DNA of 30,096 nucleotides from NCBI GenBank assembly GCA_003427395.1, contig BFEA01000171.1, forward strand, positions 376,843-406,938, in the 5' to 3' direction. The position numbers and the translations under genes were made by a program. Numbering within the stretch: position 1 is the stretch's first letter; the number at the start of each line of letters is the position of its first letter. The notes below the pieces were generated by a model. The model saw only the letters and a list, made by a program, of their open reading frames with translations, ran no database searches and had not been told where the DNA came from. This DNA comes from Chara braunii (Eukaryota; Streptophyta; Charophyceae; Charales; Characeae). Shown piece by piece: positions 8,561 through 17,725 of the stretch.

Positions 8561-9333
8561 TGTTAAAAACAAAATTGAGATCTCACCGGATAACCTCCCT
8601 AGAGGTTGTGTGTACCGCATGAGGACGGCAGAAGAAGAAAAACTCCAAAGGCAGGTCAAGGAATTCATTGACATGGGGTGGATCAGACGTAGTGAGTTTG
8701 AATATGGAGCTCCAGTATCATTCATACCAAAGAAGAATAAGCAGCTCAAGTTCTAGATGTAAACTGACTCCGAGGACTAAACACAATCACAAGAAAGAAT
8801 GTCTATTCTCAACCCCCAATCGGTAACCTCCTTGATGCGGCCATCGGTTACAAAGTGTTCTCAAAAATCAATCTTAAATCTGGGTACCACCAAATTGAAG
8901 TCAATCTTGCAGACCAACATAAGACTACATTGAAGACTCGCAATGGGTTGTATGAGTTCATCGTTATGGCCTCACGAATGCACCGGCCGCATTTCGAGAA
9001 TCTGATGGATTGAGTTTTCAAAACTGAACAAGTTTGTGGACATGTTCCTCGGTGCCATACTGATTCTCACAAGTCCATAAGGGACATGAGCGCCACTTGC
9101 GAGAGATTAAGTATATCCTGCAAGGGGAGAAGCCACACATAAACTTACAGAAATATGGATTTGGGAAGGACAGCGTCATCTGCCTTGGGCATGGGATCTC
9201 CGCTGCTGACCTTAAGCAAGAGGCAGCGAAGTTAGAGGCCATCACCTCATGGCCTCAACCTGCGAATGTATGTGATCTGCAGTTGTTCTTGGGTCTAGCA
9301 TCTTGCCATCACAAGTTCGTCCCAAATTTCTAA
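8561..9333 (+). pseudogene. Element B reverse transcriptase remnant with lost YLDD
   Basis: RT pieces in order: EFIDMGWIRRSEFEYGAPVS and FIPKK (about 8650-8735), interrupted by TAG/TAA codons near 8754-8761 and a frameshift; then KINLKSGYHQIEVN...ADQHKTTLKTRNGLYEF (8865-8965) in another frame; then KFVDMFLGAILIL at 9030-9068. The last block aligns with KFVVVYLDDILIF of element C, so the catalytic YLDD has become FLGA (9045-9056) and both Asp are gone. The connection LFLGLASCHHKFVPNF ends at a TAA near 9331. RT activity is impossible. Confidence 0.85.
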
Positions 9334-9499
9334 CTGATAGCTCGCCCATGGACTAGAATGATAAACAAGAATGTTTTTTTTGGAATCAAGAATGTGAGAC
9401 TGTGTTACAAAGAGATTCATCAGTTTACTAAGAGAGGAATTCTCCTGGAAATCAAGGAAGTGGGGCTACCGGTGGCACAACCAATGCAATCCAAAGAGT

Positions 9500-9905
9500 A
9501 CCACCACGAGGTATTACTCGAGGCCCATATCTGTCCCTATCGCAAGCCACAATCCTACGGACCTGGAGATCCCAAATGAGAACCCCATCGAGGAAATCCT
9601 TGAGATGTCCCTACTTAGAAAAGTAACAGTGTCCCACGACAATCCATGGCTAATCTTTGAACCAGAACTCAGCATCTTAGACCTGGAATTTGACCCCAAA
9701 GAGTGGGACAAGGTATAGAGCAAATATAAAAAGACCAGACCAATCCTGTAGTATGACATCAAGTTTGGCTATGAACTGGGCTTAAAGACAGCAGGCCGAA
9801 AACCAGAGGAAAGTTCTCAACTTAGACCCCCATGCAGACTTTGAGATCCCGTGGGAGAAATATTTATCCATCAAACCCACCAAAATTCGCAGCATGCAAT
9901 GACTC
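9500..9905 (+). pseudogene. Unassigned coding-like remnant
   Basis: One frame reads LEIPNENPIEEILEMSLLRK onward through WLIFEPELSILDLEFDPKEW (about 9563-9700), with TAG codons at about 9716 and 9748, then continues KFGYELGLKTAGRKPEE; a shift leads to HADFEIPWEKYLSIKPTK. The acidic/hydrophobic periodicity looks like real protein decayed by point mutation. It lies just after the element B RT, where RNase H/integrase would be expected, but shows none of their motifs. I do not recognise the family. Confidence 0.3.
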
Positions 9906-10274
9906 TTAGCGTATGTGGCGCTGCCCGTTGTCGGGGCAGAAACCCTGACAAGGGTATCTGCCCGGGATTTTCAATGTCGGACAGCCGTCCGACTGATGAT
10001 AAGATTTGATTGGATGATCTGACTTGATGAGATTGGGGTACCTGCCAAAGCCCATTCAGACCAAACCTACGACTGAAAGACTGGATTTTTTTTTTTTTGA
10101 AGTCCAAACGGCCGCGACATAGAAGAAAGGGGATGCCTATTTTAATTCTTTTGAGATCTGCGGAGTCCGATTTTTGCGCCAGGGGTCGGGAGAAAACGGT
10201 GCCGCGGCCTGCCCGTTTGGGTGGCTGGTCAGACTGTTGATAGGTAGCCGGCCACGGAAAATGGGGCGTACAAG

Positions 10275-10345
10275 CAAAGCCTACCTAGCCACAGATGGGC
10301 AGGCAGGCAAAGTCTATCTAGCCATAGGTGGGCGGCCTACTGGGG
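10275..10345. repeat. Imperfect tandem duplication, about 38-bp unit
   Basis: AGCCTACCTAGCCACAGATG with GGCAGGC is followed by the diverged copy GTCTATCTAGCCATAGGTGG with GCGGCC; both are preceded by GCAAA. Non-coding, immediately upstream of the hairpin cluster. Confidence 0.55.
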
Positions 10346-10348
10346 AAA

Positions 10349-10545
10349 AACCCTTCATATTGAAGGGTTGCTCCTATTTGGTGCGAAATAGGAGCTAGCC
10401 CAGTAGGTTATCATGCCAGACTCTCACCCAGTGGGTACCGGGATCGAACTCTACATGACACTACTGGGCTAGCTCCTTTTGGAGTAGCCACTACGTGAGG
10501 GTAGTCGGGCGCGACCGATTTCGGTCGTGCGATCTTCGAGATCGC
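10349..10545. other. Cluster of perfect hairpins and inverted repeats
   Basis: Five perfect inverted repeats in under 200 bp: AACCCTTCA/TGAAGGGTT (10349-10369, loop 3); GCTCCTATTT/AAATAGGAGC (10370-10395, loop 6); AGGAGCTAGCCCAGTAG at 10390-10406 with its exact complement at 10461-10477; CGACCGA/TCGGTCG (10512-10527, loop 2); and GCGATCT/AGATCGC (10529-10545, loop 3). The second and third share the AGGAGC arm and so are mutually exclusive. A sixth, CGATTCCC/GGGAATCG (10631-10650), lies further on. No protein is supported here. Confidence 0.75.
10390..10480 (-). other. tRNA-like / SINE-like promoter boxes
   Basis: On the - strand, TAGCCCAGTAG resembles a pol III A box and AGTTCGATCCC a B box, inside the 17-bp inverted repeat. 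The spacing between them is only about 10 bp, shorter than in tRNAs, so this is not a tRNA gene; a rearranged tRNA-derived SINE head or a retroelement PBS remnant (on + : TGGGTACCGGGATCGAAC) are alternatives. A second B-box-like AGTTCGATTCCC lies on the - strand at about 10642-10653. Confidence 0.3.
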
Positions 10546-10918
10546 GTGGCTGAAATCAGTCGCGCCAAGATTAGTAAGACCCCTGCATGGAGGATGACAC
10601 GCATAAATCGAGAAATGATCCTTATTTTTTCGATTCCCCGATGGGAATCGAACTCGGGTCCTGCATGCTGGAAAGAGGGGGGGAGGCGCCAGCAAAGCCT
10701 GACGCTGGCTACTATGGCCATTGGCATAAGCCAACGACATCATTGCTGGAGAAAAAAAAAAACGAAGGGGAAAGAAAATGAGGCAGGTTGCCTCAAGGTT
10801 GGGAAAAGAACAACCGATTTGGTTGTGTGGGGGCATAACAACTGCCAATTCGTTTTGAGGCAAACATCTGTGGCAGCAAGATCTTGGATCTCGCGGCTCA
10901 CGATGTTCGCATAGAAGG

Positions 10919-10938
10919 GAGAGAGAGAGAGAGAGAGT
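10919..10938. repeat. (GA)n microsatellite
   Basis: GA dinucleotide run preceded by GATCTCGCGGCTCACGATG and a GCATAGAAGG-like word. A related block (GATCTCGCAGCTCACGGTG, then a GA run) occurs at about 11194-11264, so the microsatellite and its flank form a duplicated module of about 70-100 bp. Confidence 0.8.
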
Positions 10939-11193
10939 AAACAGGGCGTGAGGCCAACCATGCCGCAGCCCAGGCCTCATGCCACTACCATCGATAGGAG
11001 AGGCAAAATCGAATGAATCTACTGCCAGCGTGTGGAAATGTACAGTGCCACACTTAGCTATTGGGGCATAGGCAGGGGAGAAACGGGAGAGAGCTGCAGC
11101 GAGTTGCCTCACAGTAGGAAAGCAGACTGTGTGGGAGCAGGAAGGCTCCCACTTTGTTTTTGGAACGAACGACTGTGACCGCGAGATTCAAGA

Positions 11194-11264
11194 TCTCGCA
11201 GCTCACGGTGCACGCACAGAAAGAAGAAGGGAGTTGGAGTTAAAGAGGGAGAGAGAGAGAGAAA
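11194..11264. repeat. Second copy of the GATCTCGC...(GA)n module
   Basis: Diverged copy of the 10880-10938 module: GATCTCGCAGCTCACGGTGC, then AGAAAG-like sequence and a GA run at 11246-11263. Both are followed by GC-rich unique sequence. A tandem or dispersed repeat of unknown type. Confidence 0.55.
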
Positions 11265-11326
11265 CGGGAGGATGGGAGAGAGGAGGACCTAGGCCTCCCG
11301 ACCTGCTAGCTGCCTCCCCGTTGTCA

Positions 11327-11373
11327 GGGGGGGGGGGGNGAAAAAAAANAAAAGGAAAAAAAAAAAAAAAAAC
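11327..11373. other. Poly-G/poly-A stretch with two N bases
   Basis: A G run (11327-11338) and an A run are interrupted by N at 11339 and 11349. This marks a homopolymer the assembly could not resolve, so length and junctions here should not be trusted, and frames crossing it are meaningless. Confidence 0.9.
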
Positions 11374-11516
11374 AAAGAGAGAAAACGGGATCTTTTAAAA
11401 TCTGTATTTTTTGGTTTGCGCCAAGATTGTTTTGGTGGCGTAAAACAATTTTGGCGCCTTGATTTTTTTTTTATGTAGGTAGCCAAGCACCTAGGCCAGC
11501 GGAACGGATCTGCTAC

Positions 11517-11715
11517 AGACCATTTTCCCACCTTCGTGGTAAGGTGCTGCCGAAATTTTTCGACAGCAAGCGGTACGACAACGCTTATTGGCGACATTAC
11601 AAGGAGGACAGACCTGCGGCACGATGTTTTCCCACTTCTGAGGGGAAATGCTGCCAAAATTTTTTGGTGTCAATGACAACCACTTTTGCGGCGTTACGCT
11701 GCCAAAATTGTGGTT
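11517..11715. repeat. Diverged duplicated module (TTTTCCCAC...GCTGCC.AAATTTT)
   Basis: ATTTTCCCACCTTCGTGGTA with AGGTGCTGCCGAAATTTTTCG (11522-11562) is repeated with changes as GTTTTCCCACTTCTGAGGGG with AAATGCTGCCAAAATTTTTTGG (about 11626-11667); the ending GCTGCCAAAATT recurs once more at about 11699. On the - strand both encode similar short peptides, but there is no longer open frame. Non-coding repeat of unknown type. Confidence 0.5.
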
Positions 11716-12562
11716 CGTCAGACAGGCACTAAGTGGAGGGAGAATGCTAGATATTTTGGTGCGACGAGGGGCTTGCTGTCAACATTAGTGAAGGGGGAAA
11801 TTGCAGCGTGACTATTGCGGCAGTACGGCAGGCGACACTAGAGGTATCGGAGATAGTCTGTCAATTGGACCAGGCTTGTCAAGGCGGAGCGGCACACCGT
11901 TTTTTTTGGAAGTGCACGCCGGTGGTAGCGAGGCCATTGACATTGGCCTGGTGGGATCTTTTGGTACCAGCGAGGCATGTGAGTACGACGGGCGGTGCCA
12001 GCGGAATCGACACTCGCAAGCTTTATTTTGTGAGGCTTGGTAGATGTGGTTTTGGCGGGCATCTTCATCAGGTGCTGGAAGGAATAGTGCGGAACCATCT
12101 CGGACCAAACCTCATGGGACCAGTTGGGACTGACATGGGACCCGTGCATTTTTTTTTTGGGACGTGTGCGGCTCGTCGTTTTCACACTTATCATGTGTGC
12201 AATTTGCGAGTCGGAAACAGATTGGGACAAGCGGTTGGCCTGAGACTTGCCTTGGGACTGCGGTCTTCGTCGGCGACGAATATATTTTTACTTGGCTTTC
12301 TTGAGTGAGCCAGGCGTTTGACACCACTTCACTCAAGGTCAGTTGACTGACTCAGATTTCCCTTCACACCTGTGTGAACCCACACTTTGCTTGACCATGT
12401 TCATTGAATGTTCGTTGAAAAGGTAGAGGAAAGTTATGCGTATCGTGCATGTGAATGGAAAGGTCTGACTTGAGCATGGGATTGCACTGGTTTTCTCTTG
12501 AACTTGTTGTCTTTGCGTGTTGTGCAGGTAGGTAGAAGAATGTTTGCAAAGGAGATTGATTA
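11716..12562. other. Gene-free region before element C
   Basis: A 166-codon + frame (11808-12308) crosses a T run and has no recognised motif, so I do not call it a gene. TGACTCA (12348-12354) is a bZIP-type site in a sequence reminiscent of the palindrome at 5455. A possible acceptor TTGTGCAG lies at about 12521-12528, shortly before the element C insertion point. Confidence 0.35.
12559..12562. repeat. Target-site duplication of element C, left copy (ATTA)
   Basis: ATTA directly precedes the LTR (TGTTATG...) here and directly follows the other LTR at 22052-22055. A 4-bp match is one shorter than usual for Ty3/gypsy, but it lies exactly at TG/CA boundaries defined independently by comparing the LTRs. 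Confidence 0.65.
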
Positions 12563-13804
12563 TGTTATGATCCTGGCCATCCATCAGATAGTACAATGTC
12601 GTTCAATTGCAGAAAGAAATGAATGAACTTGAGAGGAGAGAGAGGATTAGGGGAAGAAGAAGAAGTAAGAAAGAAGAAGAAGATGATGTAAACCAGCATA
12701 GACAAATGACAAGGCTCTTCTTCTTCGCCCCAAATCTCCTCCTCCTTATCTCCCCCTTCTCTTATTCACACAAGAAATAATAATACAATATTGAATGGCT
12801 GATCCAAAATCAATGTTCGAGTCCCTCTTTGCATGTATCACTTGAGGTCCACCATCGCCATGGTCGCCTCCCCCATTTTTCACTCTCATAGGCCGAGGCT
12901 ATGGCGGACTACTAGGCCTTGCCCAGATGCCCAAAGGACAACCCAAAGCAGCTATGGCTGCTCTAGCTCAGGCCGTCATGCCCAACCCTGCCTTGAAGCT
13001 TCTTGGTGTGGCTCTCCCCAGTTGGGGACTCCCTGCTGCAGCGCCCACCAAGGTGATAAAGATGGCTGCCACCATAGCCAGGTAAGTACCCCTGGCGCTC
13101 CTCCCCCTTCCTTCTTCCTCCCTCGTGTCCTTCTCCTTCCTCCCCAGCAGCGCTGCTCCAGCATAGCGCTGCTCCAACCAGCTCTCCACCAGTGTGTCGC
13201 CAAACTTGCACATTGAAAAAAGAGGCTGGACTCTCCGCCCGGTCGGAAGATATAGCAGCCTGCTTTGCCTCTTGGGCGGTGACTTCCAAGCCGCTCGGCC
13301 TTCCAAGCAACCGGTACCTCCTCCCTTTCGGAGGGAAATATCATTGCAGACTCTACAGGCCCTAGACCCAGACTGGTTGGACTGGTATCCACCTAGACCT
13401 AACGTACAACTACTGAGCCTCTAAAAATGCCACTTTTGTCTTCTTCTGCTCGGCCTCCAGTACCCGCACATCTACCCCTTTAGGGTGCGGTACCGGCCTA
13501 CCCGCTACTTGAGTGTTTTTCCTGTTGCAATCCCTCGGTGTCACGGCCACAGGTAAGTACCGGCCCTGAGGGCCCAATGAACAAGCAAGTGCCCTTGCGG
13601 GCCACACACACACTCAAGCCAACCAGCACTCAGACAGGCACGACCACACACACACTCAAGCCAACCAGCACTAAGGCATGCAGTCCAGCTAGCGTGCACA
13701 CACAGACTTAGTAGCAAGCGGGAAACTCCGCAGGGCATTCAGTCTATGGGCAAAACTCAGAAATCAGTTGTGTGTTTCAATCCATGTTTGGACGGGTCAT
13801 CACA
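12563..13804 (-). repeat. Element C 3' LTR (1242 bp)
   Basis: Boundaries come from alignment to 20817-22051: similarity starts at TGTTATGATCCTGG and ends at CATCACA. Inside are a GAA-rich microsatellite, a 44-bp-scale duplication rich in CACACA (about 13606-13675), and, on the + strand, an intron-like GTAAGT...CCCCAG unit at 13082-13147. The + strand ORF seen in the other LTR is broken here at its start (an early TGA after ATGGCTGATCC...), but its middle part is still open. Confidence 0.93.
13082..13147 (+). other. Intron-like GT-AG unit in element C 3' LTR (antisense)
   Basis: CCAG|GTAAGTACC begins the unit, and it ends with a long pyrimidine run and CCTCCCCAG. The same structure occurs in the other LTR at 21339-21408 (70 bp), with an indel only in the pyrimidine tract. 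A second perfect donor, ACAG|GTAAGTACC, is conserved downstream at 13553 and 21798. The strand is opposite to the element's own genes. Splicing is inferred from signals only. Confidence 0.4.
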
Positions 13805-13820
13805 CTACTCCCCCCTCAAG
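13805..13820 (-). other. Element C polypurine tract
   Basis: On the coding strand CTTGAGGGGGGAGTAG directly precedes the 3' LTR start TGTGATG. It is the expected primer for plus-strand DNA synthesis. Confidence 0.85.
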
Positions 13821-13845
13821 AGCGAGGTCCCTTCGAGCGAGTAAC

Positions 13846-14548
13846 TCATTCCGAGTCCTCGACAAACCCATCGTAAGCAAGCAAGGCAAAGAGGTTCCTA
13901 GAGTACTTTGTTGCAGTGAGTCTTGCAGAGATCTTAGGTACATCGTTAGTGGCGATTTGTCGCTCGTAGGCTTTGACAACGCGTGGTGCGCTGCGTAGCA
14001 GTTCCTGTTTGGAGATCCAGTACAGATCGTCTAATGGGTGATACATGAAGTGAACCTGGTACTGTCCGTTGCATCCCTTCCCTGCGTGCTGTTTGATTCT
14101 GTCTATCTCATGCCCGCCTTTGATCGCACGAGGGATCATGTCTTCGCGATAGTCGAACGTCTTAGCATCACGGTGGAGGTACATTTTCGATGCATGGAAC
14201 ACGGGGTATGCGCGCATATGGCACATCAACTACGTACGAAGGGCCAAAGTGGTCTTCGCCAATCACATCCAAAACTTCCCACGGTCCGTAATATAGTGGG
14301 AGAAGTTTGCGAGAGACCCCTTCTTCTTCTGAGAATTCAGAGATCTTGACCCAGACATAGCTTCCTACCTGAATGTCCGACGGTCGGCGCCCCTTGTTCG
14401 CGTGATGGATCATGGCATGCTATCGCTTGGTCATGGCTGCAATGGCAAACTTGGGCAAGCGATCATACTTGGTTCTGAAGCCAGGCCTGTCGGGTGTTAA
14501 GCCAACTGGCTGCTCAGGGAATAGGTAGGAGAGCGGATCACGGATCTG
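13846..14548 (-). pseudogene. Element C integrase C-terminus and chromodomain-like tail
   Basis: Two overlapping frames. The first (14413-14168) has SDIQVGSYVWVKISEF and the GPY/F-type block LYYGPWEVLDVIGED, then SYVVDVPY before it shifts out of frame. The second (14229-13846) continues with AYPVFHASKM, GGHEIDRIKQH and QYQVHFMYHPLDDLYWISKQ, then ELLRSAPRVVKAYE: a chromodomain-like fold in which the usual VKWKGY strand is VHFMYH and the usual W-E-P is W-I-S. In-frame stops lie at 14549-14551 and 14414-14416. In intact elements this region binds DNA/chromatin and influences target choice. Confidence 0.85.
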
Positions 14549-15330
14549 TTAACTGAGATGCAACCTGTTAGGTGCCACGCCGGTGGCAGAATGGATGGAG
14601 TTGTTGTACAACCCCCTAACAGAATACAACTCTTCATCCCATGTTTCCTGATCCGGGATAATCAAAGCGCGGAGAAGTTGGAACACAGTCTGGTTGATTT
14701 CTTCAGCCAAACCGTTGGCTTCAAGGTGTCCGCCAGATGTCACACACAGCCTGATCCCCAAATGAGACGTGAAGTCCTTCCATTCAGTACTAATGAAGCA
14801 CGGGTCCCGATCGCTTACGAGAGTCTTCGGGGTCCCGAACTGCAGAATGTACTTCTGTTGGAACTCACGAATCACTGTGACCTGTTGGGTCGTGCGGCGG
14901 CAAAGGGATCAGATTGAGAAACTTAGAGAATCGGTCAACAATCACCATGACTTGTGAGTAGTCGTTCTTACTTACCTTTCCCATGTCGGTGAAATCAACG
15001 GAGACGAACTCCATGGGACCATCGGGAATGGGAAGGGGTGCGGGTAGCCCCATGGGCTTTTGTCTGCATGGTTTGATTCGTTGACAGACTTGACACTCGG
15101 CCAAAAACTTTTCAGCAGTCCCTTTCACGCCAGGCCAATCAAACTGTCGCAGCAGATTTGCGTACGTCTTTGCCATGCCGAAGTGTCCGCTCCGACCATG
15201 AGCCAAATCCAAACATTGCGTGCCGAGAGGCTCATGGTTGGGCACACACAAACGGTCGTGGTTCCCGTAGCGACAGAAAATCAGTCCTCCATACTCGTGA
15301 AAATCAGGTTGACTGCTAGGGTCAGCCCAT
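14549..15330 (-). pseudogene. Element C integrase zinc finger and DDE core, frameshifted
   Basis: Integrase inserts the cDNA. In the frame 15539-14865 the H2C2 finger has His 114 and 119 with Cys 149 and 152 (CQVC), followed by the core strand FVSVDFTD with the first catalytic Asp (residue 182) and MVIVDRFSKF. A frameshift near 14890 moves the rest to the frame 14875-14549: TLVSDRDPCF (second Asp), then GLAEEINQT, whose first Glu occupies the third catalytic position, and YNNSIHSATGVAPN. All zinc ligands and DDE residues are therefore still encoded, but not in one frame. Confidence 0.88.
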
Positions 15331-15469
15331 AGCCGCTCAAGGATGGGGCTAAGCTCCGGATCCTGGGCGGTGTGCTCTACGAGCTCCTCCTTCAGTTTCT
15401 TCCGGAGGTCGTAGGATTTGACAAGGCAAGTCATGTACTCTGGGTGGCGAGGCAAAGCATCAACTACTC

Positions 15470-15893
15470 GGTTATAACAACCCTTTTTGTGTCTTAACTC
15501 GAAATCAAAAATGTCAATTTCATGGAACCAGCGCAGCAAGGTAGGGGACAGGGTAGTTTGCTATTTGATCCACTTCAGAGTCTCATGATCTGAGAAGACT
15601 TTGAAGTGGCGTCCCAAAAGATAGTGTTTTCAATGGTCTAACGCCATACGCAAAGCATAGAGCTCGCTGATGTAGGTGGAAGTGGCTACCTTTACGCTGG
15701 GCATATGTTTGCTGTAGTACTCGAGCAGCCGCAAGCCATCGCCGTCATCTTGCTGCAACACTGTGCCGATTCCATATTGGTTCGCATCTGTAGTAACTAC
15801 GAATGTCAGTTTGGGATCTGCAATGCGAGTACTGGGTAACTTACCAAGGCTTCTTTTAAAGCTTGAAGGGCGTTCATGCACGCGGTATCCCAA
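15470..15893 (-). pseudogene. Element C RNase H domain with nonsense codons
   Basis: The frame 15893-15630 contains LTFVVTTDANQYGIGTVLQQ (first Asp) and TYISELYAL (Glu), ending at LDH followed by TGA where element D has Trp in LDTWKHYLLG. Reading through, GRHFKVFSDHETLKWIK keeps the Asp, then a TAG; the domain finishes as NRVVDALPRH at the start of the next frame (15539), with the usual DALSR changed to DALPR. A frameshift around 15840 separates it from the RT connection. At least two stops make it non-functional. Confidence 0.85.
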
Positions 15894-16840
15894 GAATAGG
15901 GAACATTCTTACTTGTCAATCAAGACAATGGACGCGCAACAATGGAGAAGCGGGGTACAAACTTCCGATAGTATGACGCGAGGCCAAGAAAAGAGCGCAG
16001 CTCGTGAACATTCACGGGTTGAGGCCAGTTGCGTATGACCTCCACCTTGGTTGCCTCAGGCTCTAGGCCTGCAACAGACAGTCAGTGCCCAAGATGGATG
16101 ACACTATCCTTCGCAAACTCAGATTTCTCTAAGTTGAGATGGAGTTGCGTCTTCTTGAGGATGGTTAGTACTTTCTCAAGGTGCTTGAGTTGTTCCTCCA
16201 TGGACTTGCTGAAGATCAGTATGTCATCAAGGTAGACCACCACGAACCGGCCAATCTGTTCGCGGAGGACTTTGTCCATGAGGCTTTGGAAGGTGGCCGG
16301 TGCGTTCATGAGACCGAAGGGCATTACAGTAAACTCGTAAAGCCCATCGCGTGTTTTGAACGCAGTTTTGTGCTGGTCCGCAGGATCGACTTCAATCTGC
16401 TGGTAGCCAGACTTGAGATCGATCTAGGAGCATACCTTGCACCCACCTGCGACATCAAGCAAGTCATCTATTCGGGGCAATGGATAGGCATTCTTTCTTG
16501 TGATGCGGTTTAGGCCGCGATAGTCAATACACATGCGGAGTTTACCTCCTTTCTTTGGAACAAACAACACAGGAGCACCAAATTTAGATTCGCTAGGCTT
16601 GATCCACCCCTTGTCAATCATCTCATCAATTTGTCGCCGGAGTTCCTCCAACTCGCCGGGTCCCATTGGGGTATACGCAACCCTTTGGAGGAACAACACC
16701 TTCGCCCAACTCGATGGTGTGTCGGACCGATCGCGTGGGGACTCCACTTGGCTCGGCCAAAACTTCCGGAAACCGATCGAGGAGGTTTTGGATGTCTGGT
16801 GGGACCGGTGGGGGTGGGGGATCAGCAAAGGGATCACCTA
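15894..16840 (-). pseudogene. Element C reverse transcriptase with stop codons
   Basis: The frame 16837-16424 has [47 protein letters not shown] and DDLLDVAGG, then KVCS followed by TAG at 16424-16426 where relatives read FSK. Translation past the stop gives IDLKSGYQQIEVDPADQHKT, with the first catalytic Asp. The frame 16324-16082 has MPFGLMNAPATFQ and VVVYLDDILIF with both catalytic Asp (16223-16234). A TGA follows LGH at 16082-16084; the connection ELRSFLGLASYYRKFVPRFS continues, with another TGA after ARPLS near 15920. Domains are complete but cut by at least three stops. Confidence 0.9.
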
Positions 16841-17725
16841 GATCCGGTCGCAGGTCACGTATAGAGACGACCGAATCTGAAGTAGGATCATTTGGACCAT
16901 TAGTGGGTAGAGAAATAGAGGTGTTGGGAGTAGTAGTACTAGTAGTATCACTAGCTGAAGTAGTAGTGGAATTCACCGCAAAAGTAGATGGCACATGGGC
17001 AGGGCATACAACTGTTCGTCCTCCTTGTGCTTGCGCCATTTCGTGCAGAACTTCATAGCATTCAGAAAAGTCAGAGGGGATTCGTGCTTCTCATACAAGA
17101 GGACGGGAAGCTCGTTCCCTTGTGCATCTTTGACCATGAAAAGTGACTCCTTCCACTTGGTCCATTCGCATTGGGACTGCAGCCAGCCCAAGCCAAGGAC
17201 AACGTCGAAGGGACACTTGTCAAGGACATAGAAGTTTAACGCGTGGGTGACAGTTTTGTCTTCGTCAAAGGTAATGCGCACACCTTTGACTGCATGCGTA
17301 GAAGAGACAACTTCTTTGTTGCCGACTTGGGTCCGGCAAGGGTTCTGCAAGGTCACTTGCTTCATCCCCAAGCCCACTTTGCATATCCCGTGAGGGGACA
17401 TAAAGTTAGCCGTATCACCACAGTCAACCAAAACACGGAGATAGCGGTGGTTTATGAGAAGTTTGAAGAAGATCAACTTCACTATCCCCTGGGCACGCTG
17501 CTGTTTCATCTCAGCCCAATGCTCCAAGTGGTAGTGAAAATCGACCGTCCCAGACTCCTCCCAAGGCTCGACATACAAAACGTTACTCACCTCCGCCTTG
17601 TGTTCAGCAGATGATTGGGCTTCAAGGGAGGACTGCTGATTTGCATCGGATTCAGTCTCCCTTGCTGTGGAGTTTGTTGAAGTTGACTCTACGCCTGGGT
17701 CTGGTTTCCCTGCAGCCTGTAGCAA
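16841..17725 (-). pseudogene. Element C protease region and spacer
   Basis: The frame 17725-16973 starts just after the gag knuckle, passes an acidic Ser/Thr-rich linker, then reads YLRVLVDCGDTANFMSPH (retropepsin active-site Asp in a DCG-D context; most relatives have DSGAT or DCGAT) and YVLDKCPFDVVLGLGWLQSQ (C-terminal signature). The last residues (about 17000-16973) drift into another frame; a Ser/Thr/Pro-rich spacer in the frame 17039-16626 links to RT via [20 protein letters not shown]. Catalytic Asp is present, but the Ala to Asp change and frame breaks make activity doubtful. Confidence 0.8.

Larger units (their letters stand above)
6340..9340 (+). mobile_element. Element B: highly decayed Ty3/gypsy copy related to element C
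   Basis: Short coding remnants in the order gag-like, zinc knuckle, protease and RT lie on the + strand, separated by stops and frameshifts. The RT tail here (KDSVICLGHGIS...LFLGLASCHHKFVPNF) and the protease signature CPFNAVIGLGWL are closest within the window to the corresponding parts of element C (KDSVIHLGH... and CPFDVVLGLGWL), so B and C belong to one lineage. No LTRs, PBS, RNase H or integrase were recognised. Two foldback elements sit inside it (7264-7366 and 8416-8512). Confidence 0.8.

Noticed and set aside
10620-10740. Complete tRNA gene on the minus strand
   Set aside because: B-box-like AGTTCGATTCCC and a hairpin are present, but no acceptable T-stem, anticodon loop or acceptor stem can be formed.
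10411-11112. 233-codon minus-strand frame
   Set aside because: It crosses the hairpin cluster, a GA microsatellite and duplicated modules, with no domain or codon signal; the length seems to be chance.
11808-12308. 166-codon plus-strand frame
   Set aside because: No recognised motif, crosses a T run, and an overlapping minus-strand frame is almost as long.
12833-13392. Overlapping frames on both strands in the 3' LTR of C
   Set aside because: Mostly LTR sequence read in several frames; only the block before the GTAAGT donor is conserved enough to mention.
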